Source: Bathymodiolus brooksi
Lineage: Eukaryota > Mollusca > Bivalvia > Mytilida > Modiolidae
Assembly (NCBI GenBank): GCA_963680875.1
Contig: OY804579.1
Span: 19,019,804-19,083,803, forward strand
Reading direction: 5' to 3'
Length of the DNA stretch: 64,000 nt
The first letter of the stretch is position 1; each line of letters opens with the position of its first letter. This document shows, one piece after another, positions 53,810 through 64,000 of the stretch. Below the pieces are notes generated by a model. The model searched no databases, was not told where the DNA came from, and worked only from the letters and a program-made list of their open reading frames with translations. The translations under genes were made by a program, and so were the position numbers.

Positions 53810-54345
53810 AGGAGAGAAGCTTCTAAACTTGTGGAAAATAGAAGAGAAAGAACCATCTATCATTTAGTCAGAATGACAATAACAGTCGTACCTACATTTA
53901 TATGCTCTTTTGTTGTTATTTAATTTGTTTCTTTTATATTTGTTGTTTGTTGTGTACAATGTATCACGTTGACTTTTGGTAATTTCTTTCTTTCTATCTT
54001 TTCTAATATTCAAAAAGATGAATCTTACCGTCCAAAGTAACTAACATTAGCTTCATGTTGCCAGGTTTATACGATTACGAAGAAAAACTAACAAAAAGAG
54101 GCTACAAAAACCTACAATGATGAAAGGAGAGTCTTAAAGGCATCCATGACGCCAAATTCGTACATTTTCTTGCTATAAACGTGTTGTATTTGCAAAGTAC
54201 AATATAAATAAATATGTTCTAAGCTATTCCCTGCCCAACAATGTGTTAAAAAGGCGTAATCAATAATTAAAAAAAGATCTGATAATGTTTGGTCGTATGT
54301 CGATGGAATCCTCATTATTATGCGTCGGTTGGAGTTCGGATGTTT
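53810..54345. other. 3' flank of unit 3, no gene seen
   Basis: Collinear with 40240-40440 and, further on, with 10340-10580. T-rich. Confidence 0.6.
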
Positions 54346-54630
54346 CGTGCTTGCGCCAATATTTTTGTTAGGATTGTAGGTCATGCTTGCACGAAAAAGT
54401 TTGTTGGGATTGTAGGTCATGTTTGCACGAAAAAGTTTGTTGGGATTGTATGTCATGTTTGCACGGAAAATGTGTTGTGATTGTAGGTAGTGTCTGCACG
54501 AAAAAGTTTGTTGGGATTGTAGGTCATGCTTGCATAAAAATGTTTCTTGGCTTTGTAGGTCATGTTTGCATGAAAATGTTTGTTGGGATTGTAGGTCATG
54601 TTTGCTCGAAAATATATATTGTAATTCAAA
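54346..54630. repeat. 36-bp minisatellite, 8 copies
   Basis: Diverged copies of CATGCTTGCACGAAAAAGTT plus TGTTGGGATTGTAGGT. Open on both strands because of the period. Confidence 0.9.
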
Positions 54631-55171
54631 GCCAGCAATATTAACCATCCTAAGAACAAGCTTAATTATGTTTTGTCATTATAAGATTGATTGTTTATAA
54701 CACCAACACATATCTGGTTAGGATTTAAACTTAAGAGTTGTATGTGACTAATTGTTTCATTCACATTTCCAAGCAAAGCTCATCGGGAAAAAACCTCTTT
54801 CATTGTAATTGTATGACTGAATAAGAAAATATTTTAGAGATCTATATGTAGACTTATTCAAAGGGGGCAGCAACCTGGGTGTAAGATCAACACAGAAAGT
54901 TCAACATTAGATCGTATGAGGAAAAGATGTTCTCAAACCCTTATTGGATGATCACTAAAAATATATATCAAATTGTACCCATCTTGGTTTTCCGATCGAA
55001 TCCAAAAAGAAACCAATTGTTAAGGACCATCAACAGAATATGACAGGCAGGTGTCCCTAATAACAGTTCAGTGGTTTTAGAAGAAATAAAAATGTGAAAT
55101 GCTCAAGAATGCAGACAACGATGACAAAGACGAACGCAATGTGATGATAATTCTAATGCTTTACATGTCTA
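54630..55171. other. Spacer between the 36-bp and 46-bp arrays
   Basis: Unique-looking sequence shared with 10745-11262 (for example ACAGGCAGGTGTCCCTA versus CCAGGCAGGTGTCCCTA). No gene seen. Confidence 0.7.
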
Positions 55172-58100
55172 TTACTGTTATATCATAGCTAGACCTAGTT
55201 ACATGAGATACCAAACCTTACTGTAATATCATAGCTAGACCTAGTTACATGAAATACCAAACCTTACTGTTATATCATAGCTAGACCTAGTTACATGAGA
55301 TACCAAACCTTACTGTTATATCATAGCTAGACCTAGTTACACGAGATACCAAACCTTACTGTTATATCATAGCTAGACCTAGTTACATGAGATACCAAAC
55401 CTTACTATTATATCATACCTAGACCTAGTTACATGAGATACCAAACAGTACTGTTATATCATAGCTAGACCTAGTTACATGATATACCAAACCGTACTGT
55501 TATATCATACCTAGACCTAGTTACATGAGATACCAAACCTTACTATTATATCATACCTGGACCTAGTTACATGAGATACCAAACCTTACTGTCATATCAT
55601 AGCTAGACCTAGTTACATGATATACCAAACCGTACTGTTATATCATACCTAGACCTAGGTACATGAGATACCAAACCTTCCTGTTATATCATAGCTAGAC
55701 CTACTTACATGAGATACCAAACCTTACTGTTATATCATAGCTAGACCTAATTACATGAGATACCAAACCTTATTGTTATATCATAGCTAGACCTAGTTAC
55801 ATGATATACCAAACCTTACTGCTATATCATAGCTAGACCTAGTCTCATGAGATACCAAACCTTACTGTTATATCATAGCTAGATCTAGTTACATGAGATA
55901 CCAAACCTTACTGTTATATCATAGCTAGACCTAGTTACACGAGATATCAAATCTTACTGTTATATCATAGCTAGACCTAGTTACATGAGATACCAAACCT
56001 TACTGTTATATCATAGCTAGACCTAGTTACATGAGATACCAAGACTTACTGTTATATCATAGCTAGACCTAGTTTCATGAGATACCAAACCTTACTGTTA
56101 TTTCACAGCTAGACATAGTTTCATGAGATACCAAACTTTGCTGTTATATCATTGCTAGACCTTGTTACATGAGATACCAAACCTTACTGGTATTACATAG
56201 CTAGACCTAGTTTCATGAGATACCAAACCTTACTGTTATAACATAGCTAGACCTATTCTAATGAGATACCAAACCTTACTGTTATATCATAGCTAGACCT
56301 AGTTACATGAGATACCAAACCTTACTGTAATATCATAGCTAGACCTAGTTACACGAGATACCAAACCTTACTGCTATATCATAGCTAGACCTAGTTTCAT
56401 GAGATACCAAACCTTACTGTTATATCATAGCTAGACCTAGTTACATGAGATACCAAACCTTACTGTTATATCATAGCTAGACCTAGTTACACGAGATATC
56501 AAATCTTACTGTTATATCATAGCTAGACCTAGTTACATGAGATACCAAACCTTACTGTTATATCATAGCTAGACCTAGTTTCATGAGATACCAAACCTTA
56601 CTGTTATATCATAGCTAGACCTAGTTACATGAGATACCAAACCTTACTGTTATATCATAGCTAGACCTAGTTACACGAGATATCAAATCTTACTGTTATA
56701 TCATAGCTAGACCTAGTTACATGAGATACCAAACCTTACTGTTATATCATAGCTAGACCTAGTTACATGAGATACCAAACCTTACTGTTATATTATAGCT
56801 AGACCTAGTTACATGAGATACCAAACCTTACTGTTATATCATAACTAGACCTAGTTACACGAGATATCAAATCTTACTGTTATATCATAGCTACACCTAG
56901 TTACATGAGATACCAAACCTTACTGTTTTATCATAGCTAGACCTAGTTACATGATATACCAAACCTTACTGTTATATTATACAAAATGTAGCTAGACCTA
57001 GTTACATGAGATACCAAACCTTACTGTTATATCATAGCTTGACCTAGTTACATGATATTCCAAACCTTACTGTTATATCATAGCTAGACCTAGTTACATG
57101 AGATACCAAACCTTACTGTTATATTATAGCTAGACCTAGTTACATGAGATACCAAACCTTACTGTTATATCATAGCTAGACCTAGTTACATGAGATACCA
57201 AATATTACTGTAATATCATAGCTAGACCTAGTTTCATGAGATACCAAATATTACTGTTATATCATAGCTAGACCTAGTTACATGAGATAAAAAATCTTAC
57301 TGCTATATCATAGCTAGACCTAGTTACATGAGATACCAAACCTTACTGTAATATCATAGCTAGACCTAGTTACATGAGATACCAAACCTTACTGTTATAT
57401 CATAACTAGACCTAATTACATGATATACCACACCTTACTGTAATATCATAGCTAGACCTAATTACATGAGATACCAAACCTTACTGTTATTTCACAGCTA
57501 GACATAGTTTCATGAGATACCAAACTTTGCTGTTATATCATTGCTAGACCTTGTTACATGAGATACCAAACCTTACTGGTATTTCATGGCTAGACCTAGT
57601 TTCATGAGATACCAAACCTTACTGTTATATCATAGCTAGACCTATTTTAATGAGATACCAAACCTTACTGTTATATCATAGCTAGACCTAGTTACATGAG
57701 ATACCAAGCCTTACTGTAATATCATAGCTAGACCTAGTTACACGAGATACCAAACCTTACTGCTATATCATAGCTAGACCTAGTTTCATGAGATACCAAA
57801 CCTTACTGTTATATCATAGCTATACCTAGTTACATGAGTTACCAAACCTTACTGTTATATCATAGCTAGACCTAGTTACATGAGATACCAAACATTACTG
57901 TTATATCATAGCTAGACCTAGTTACACGAGATACCAAACCTTACTGTAATTTCATAGCTAGACCTAGTTACATGAGATACCAAACCTTACTGTTATATTA
58001 TAGCTAGACCTAGTTACATGAGATACCAAACCTTACTGTTATATCATAGCTAGACCTAGTTACATGAGATACCAAATATTACTGTAATATCATAGCTAGA

Positions 58101-61100
58101 CCTAGTTTCATGAGATACCAAATATTACTGTTATATCATAGCTAGACCTAGTTATATGAGATAAAAAATCTTACTGCTATATCATAGCTAGACCTAGTTA
58201 CATGAGATACCAAACCTTACTGTAATATCATAGCTAGACCTAGTTACATGAGATACCAAACCTTACTGTTATATCATAACTAGACCTAATTACATGATAT
58301 ACCACACTTTACTGTAATATCATAGCTAGACCTAATTACATGAGATACCAAACCTTACTGTTATTTCACAGCTAGACATAGTTTCATGAGATACCAAACT
58401 TTGCTGTTATATCATTGCTAGACCTTGTTACATGAGATACCAAACCTTACTGGTATTTCATAGCTAGACCTAGTTTCATGAGATACCAAACCTTACTGTT
58501 ATATCATAGCTAGACCTATTCTAATGATATACCAAACCTTACTGTAATATCATAGATAGACCTAGTTACACGAGATACCAAACCTTACTGCTATATCTTA
58601 GCTAGACCTAGTTTCATGAGATACCAAACCTTACTGATATATCATAGCTAGACCTAGTTACATGAGATACCAAACCTTACTGTTATATCATAGCTAGACC
58701 TAGTTACACGAGATATCAAATCTTACTGTTATATCATAGCTAGACCTAGTTACATGAGATACCAAACCTTACTGTTATATCATAGCTAGACCTAGTTACA
58801 TGAGATACCAAACCTTACTGTTATATCATAGCTAGACCTAGTTTCATGAGATACCAAACCTTACTGTTATATCATAACTAGACCTAGTTACACGAGATAT
58901 CAAATCTTACTGTTATATCATAGCTAGACCTAGTTACATGAGATACCAAACCTTACTGTTATATCATAGCTAGACCTAGTTACATGATATACCAAACCTT
59001 ACTGTTATATTATACAAAATGTAGCTAGATCTAGTTACATGAGATACCAAACCTTACTGTTATATCATAGCTTGACCTAGTTACATGATATTCCAAACCT
59101 TACTGTTATATCATAGCTAGACCTAGTTACATGAGATACCAAACCTTACTGTAATATTATAGCTAGACCTAGTTACATTAGATACCAAACCTTACTGATA
59201 TATCATAGCTAGACCTAGTTACATGAGATACCAAATATTACTGTAATATCATAGCTAGACCTAGTTTCATGAGATACCAAATATTACTGTTATATCATAC
59301 CTAGACCTAATTACATGAGATACCAAACCTTACTGTTATTTCACAGCTAGACATAGTTTCATGAGATACCAAACTTTGCTGTTATATCATTGCTAGACCT
59401 TGTTACATGAGATACCAAACCTTACTGGTATTTCATAGCTAGACCTAGTTTCATGAGATACCAAACCTTACTGTGTTATCATAGCTAGACCTAGTTACAT
59501 GAGATACCAAACCTTACTGTAATATCATAGCTAGACCTAGTTACACGAGATACCAAACCTTACTGCTATATCATAGCTAGACCTAGTTTCATGAGATACC
59601 AAACCTTACTGTTATATCATAGCTAGACCTAGTTACATGAGATACCAAACATTACTGTTATATCATAGCTAGACCTAGTTACACGAGATACCAAACCTTA
59701 CTGTAATTTCATAGCTAGACCTAGTTACATGAGATACCAAATCTTACTGTTATATCATAGCTAGACCTAGTTTGATGAGATACCAAACCTTACTGTTATA
59801 TCATAGCTAGAACTAGGTACATGAGATACCAAACCTTACTGTAATTTCATAGCTAGACCTAGTTACATGAGATACCAAACCTTACTGTTATATCATAGCT
59901 AGACCTAGTTTGATGAGATACCAAACCTTACTGTTATATCATAGCTAGACCTAGTTTGATGAGATACCAAACCTTACTGTTATATCATAGCTAGACCTAG
60001 TTACACGAGATATCAAATCTTACTGTTATATCATAGCTAGACCTAGTTACATGAGATACCAAACCTTACTGGTATTACATAGCTAGACCTAGTTTCATGA
60101 GATACCAAACCTTACTGTTATAACATAGCTAGACCTATTCTAATGAGATACCAAACCTTACTGTTATATCATAGCTAGACCTAGTTACATGAGATACCAA
60201 ACCTTACTGTAATATCATAGCTAGACCTAGTTACACGAGATACCAAACCTTACTGCTATATCATAGCTAGACCTAGTTTCATGAGATACCAAACCTTACT
60301 GTTATATCATAGCTAGACCTAGTTACATGAGATACCAAACCTTACTGTTATATCATAGCTAGACCTAGTTACACGAGATATCAAATCTTACTGTTATATC
60401 ATAGCTAGACCTAGTTACATGAGATACCAAACCTTACTGTTATATCATAGCTAGACCTAGTTTCATGAGATACCAAACCTTACTGTTATATCATAGCTAG
60501 ACCTAGTTACATGAGATACCAAACCTTACTGTTATATCATAGCTAGACCTAGTTACACGAGATATCAAATCTTACTGTTATATCATAGCTAGACCTAGTT
60601 ACATGAGATACCAAACCTTACTGTTATATCATAGCTAGACCTAGTTACATGAGATACCAAACCTTACTGTTATATTATAGCTAGACCTAGTTACATGAGA
60701 TACCAAACCTTACTGTTATATCATAACTAGACCTAGTTACACGAGATATCAAATCTTACTGTTATATCATAGCTACACCTAGTTACATGAGATACCAAAC
60801 CTTACTGTTTTATCATAGCTAGACCTAGTTACATGATATACCAAACCTTACTGTTATATTATACAAAATGTAGCTAGACCTAGTTACATGAGATACCAAA
60901 CCTTACTGTTATATCATAGCTTGACCTAGTTACATGATATTCCAAACCTTACTGTTATATCATAGCTAGACCTAGTTACATGAGATACCAAACCTTACTG
61001 TTATATTATAGCTAGACCTAGTTACATGAGATACCAAACCTTACTGTTATATCATAGCTAGACCTAGTTACATGAGATACCAAATATTACTGTAATATCA

Positions 61101-64000
61101 TAGCTAGACCTAGTTTCATGAGATACCAAATATTACTGTTATATCATAGCTAGACCTAGTTACATGAGATAAAAAATCTTACTGCTATATCATAGCTAGA
61201 CCTAGTTACATGAGATACCAAACCTTACTGTAATATCATAGCTAGACCTAGTTACATGAGATACCAAACCTTACTGTTATATCATAACTAGACCTAATTA
61301 CATGATATACCACACCTTACTGTAATATCATAGCTAGACCTAATTACATGAGATACCAAACCTTACTGTTATTTCACAGCTAGACATAGTTTCATGAGAT
61401 ACCAAACTTTGCTGTTATATCATTGCTAGACCTTGTTACATGAGATACCAAACCTTACTGGTATTTCATGGCTAGACCTAGTTTCATGAGATACCAAACC
61501 TTACTGTTATATCATAGCTAGACCTATTTTAATGAGATACCAAACCTTACTGTTATATCATAGCTAGACCTAGTTACATGAGATACCAAGCCTTACTGTA
61601 ATATCATAGCTAGACCTAGTTACACGAGATACCAAACCTTACTGCTATATCATAGCTAGACCTAGTTTCATGAGATACCAAACCTTACTGTTATATCATA
61701 GCTATACCTAGTTACATGAGTTACCAAACCTTACTGTTATATCATAGCTAGACCTAGTTACATGAGATACCAAACATTACTGTTATATCATAGCTAGACC
61801 TAGTTACACGAGATACCAAACCTTACTGTAATTTCATAGCTAGACCTAGTTACATGAGATACCAAACCTTACTGTTATATTATAGCTAGACCTAGTTACA
61901 TGAGATACCAAACCTTACTGTTATATCATAGCTAGACCTAGTTACATGAGATACCAAATATTACTGTAATATCATAGCTAGACCTAGTTTCATGAGATAC
62001 CAAATATTACTGTTATATCATAGCTAGACCTAGTTATATGAGATAAAAAATCTTACTGCTATATCATAGCTAGACCTAGTTACATGAGATACCAAACCTT
62101 ACTGTAATATCATAGCTAGACCTAGTTACATGAGATACCAAACCTTACTGTTATATCATAACTAGACCTAATTACATGATATACCACACTTTACTGTAAT
62201 ATCATAGCTAGACCTAATTACATGAGATACCAAACCTTACTGTTATTTCACAGCTAGACATAGTTTCATGAGATACCAAACTTTGCTGTTATATCATTGC
62301 TAGACCTTGTTACATGAGATACCAAACCTTACTGGTATTTCATAGCTAGACCTAGTTTCATGAGATACCAAACCTTACTGTTATATCATAGCTAGACCTA
62401 TTCTAATGATATACCAAACCTTACTGTAATATCATAGATAGACCTAGTTACACGAGATACCAAACCTTACTGCTATATCTTAGCTAGACCTAGTTTCATG
62501 AGATACCAAACCTTACTGATATATCATAGCTAGACCTAGTTACATGAGATACCAAACCTTACTGTTATATCATAGCTAGACCTAGTTACACGAGATATCA
62601 AATCTTACTGTTATATCATAGCTAGACCTAGTTACATGAGATACCAAACCTTACTGTTATATCATAGCTAGACCTAGTTACATGAGATACCAAACCTTAC
62701 TGTTATATCATAGCTAGACCTAGTTTCATGAGATACCAAACCTTACTGTTATATCATAACTAGACCTAGTTACACGAGATATCAAATCTTACTGTTATAT
62801 CATAGCTAGACCTAGTTACATGAGATACCAAACCTTACTGTTATATCATAGCTAGACCTAGTTACATGATATACCAAACCTTACTGTTATATTATACAAA
62901 ATGTAGCTAGATCTAGTTACATGAGATACCAAACCTTACTGTTATATCATAGCTTGACCTAGTTACATGATATTCCAAACCTTACTGTTATATCATAGCT
63001 AGACCTAGTTACATGAGATACCAAACCTTACTGTAATATTATAGCTAGACCTAGTTACATTAGATACCAAACCTTACTGATATATCATAGCTAGACCTAG
63101 TTACATGAGATACCAAATATTACTGTAATATCATAGCTAGACCTAGTTTCATGAGATACCAAATATTACTGTTATATCATACCTAGACCTAATTACATGA
63201 GATACCAAACCTTACTGTTATTTCACAGCTAGACATAGTTTCATGAGATACCAAACTTTGCTGTTATATCATTGCTAGACCTTGTTACATGAGATACCAA
63301 ACCTTACTGGTATTTCATAGCTAGACCTAGTTTCATGAGATACCAAACCTTACTGTGTTATCATAGCTAGACCTAGTTACATGAGATACCAAACCTTACT
63401 GTAATATCATAGCTAGACCTAGTTACACGAGATACCAAACCTTACTGCTATATCATAGCTAGACCTAGTTTCATGAGATACCAAACCTTACTGTTATATC
63501 ATAGCTAGACCTAGTTACATGAGATACCAAACATTACTGTTATATCATAGTTAGACCTAGTTACACGAGATACCAAACCTTACTGTAATTTCATAGCTAG
63601 ACCTAGTTACATGAGATACCAAATCTTACTGTTATATCATAGCTAGACCTAGTTTGATGAGATACCAAACCTTACTGTTATATCATAGCTAGAACTAGGT
63701 ACATGAGATACCAAACCTTACTGTAATTTCATAGCTAGACCTAGTTACATGAGATACCAAACCTTACTGTTATATCATAGCTAGACCTAGTTTGATGAGA
63801 TACCAAACCTTACTGTTATATCATAGCTAGACCTAGTTTGATGAGATACCAAACCTTACTGTTATATCATAGCTAGAACTAGGTACATGAGATACCAAAC
63901 CTTACTGTTATATCATAGCTAGACCTAGTTTCATGAGATACCAAGCCTTACTCCTATGTCATAGCTAGACCTAGTTACATGAGATACCAAACCTTACTGT
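55172..64000. repeat. 46-bp satellite array, at least 190 copies, runs off the window
   Basis: Same unit as 11265-12352, here with more variation (TTACACGAGATATCAAAT, TTTCATGAG, CTATTCTAATGAG and other variants). Occasional insertions such as ACAAAATGTAG (56981, 59014, 60863, 62896) mark unit order. Variants recur in long-range order with a period of 3,882 bp. No open frame or transcription signal is apparent. Confidence 0.97.
56164..63877. repeat. 3,882-bp higher-order repeat, two copies
   Basis: Marker variants repeat at constant offset: GGTATTACATAG at 56189/60071, ACAAAATG at 56981/60863, TTATTTCACAG at 57487/61369, GTGTTATCATAG at 59473/63355; all differ by 3,882. That is 84 units of 46 plus about 18 extra bases from two insertions. 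Copies are nearly identical (one difference noted near 63550). Inside each, a 874-bp (19-unit) block is repeated, for example 57487/58361. Confidence 0.85.

Larger units (their letters stand above)
51306..53950 (+). repeat. Segmental duplication block a, unit 3 copy
   Basis: Collinear with 34375-40330 without the two large elements found there. It has its own 0.4-kb insertion at about 51541-51950. Confidence 0.8.

Noticed and set aside
54112..54659. 178-codon minus-strand ORF with Cys/His-rich-looking repeats
   Set aside because: Repeat-derived, open on both strands, and its content changes with array length among paralogues.
55172..64000. CRISPR-like direct repeat array
   Set aside because: The 46-bp units abut one another without unique spacers and the context is eukaryotic; it is a satellite.

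Overview
The window is eukaryotic, AT-rich, intron-bearing and dominated by mobile and tandem repeats. The repeat types point to a mollusc, probably a bivalve: a Naiad-type Penelope-like element, a Helentron/pearl-like element with about 165-bp core repeats, and many copies of two tRNA-derived SINE types of molluscan aspect. This assignment is inferred from repeat types, not from a marker gene. No prokaryotic genes, CRISPR, rRNA or convincing functional tRNA genes were seen.

The only host coding sequence I can support is a tandemly duplicated gene for a membrane-anchored J-domain (DnaJ/HSP40) protein. Its parts recur in the same order: J-domain exons, SINE, 55-bp satellite, transmembrane exon, C-terminal exons, 36-bp minisatellite, 46-bp satellite. 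The transmembrane exon appears at 6110, 37762 and 52546. Unit 1 shows only its 3' exons, because its J exons would lie upstream of the window. Unit 2 (J exons 21555-27538, 3' exons 37762-40230) is a pseudogene: HPD has become DPD, exon 4 has a stop, the transmembrane exon is frameshifted, a splice acceptor is lost and the last exon is broken. Unit 3 (42997-53805) keeps an intact HPD J-domain, a Ser/Thr/Gln-rich linker with five 12-residue repeats, a hydrophobic membrane segment and an open C-terminal exon. It is the candidate functional gene.

Layout: 1-1740 non-coding with short repeats. 1740-5150 a broken LINE whose own coding sequence has expanded into a 42-bp minisatellite. 5230-8110 unit 1 3' exons. 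8378-9655 pearl/Helentron-like element. 10340-12352 36-bp and 46-bp arrays. 12353-14197 SINE-rich spacer. 14198-18351 a TTAA-flanked DNA element containing a second LINE. 18485-21476 a nearly complete Naiad element on the minus strand. 21555-27538 unit 2 J exons, with retroelement fragments and a hAT element in introns. 28272-30064 an inverted-repeat-rich insertion. 30268-34366 a 55-bp array carrying TGACGTCA in most units. 34375-40330 unit 2 3' exons, interrupted by a 2.5-kb TIR element and a 1.1-kb Transib-like element. 40425-42733 spacer. 42997-49234 unit 3 J exons, with a hAT element and foldbacks. 50259-51306 a 1-kb palindrome. 52546-53805 unit 3 3' exons. 54346-64000 the 36-bp array and a 46-bp satellite running off the end, with a 3,882-bp higher-order repeat.

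Because the units are paralogous, each serves as an empty-site reference for insertions in the others. That gives precise ends and target duplications for several mobile elements, and shows that the same satellites differ from about one unit to more than 190 between neighbouring copies. All coordinates and counts were read by eye.
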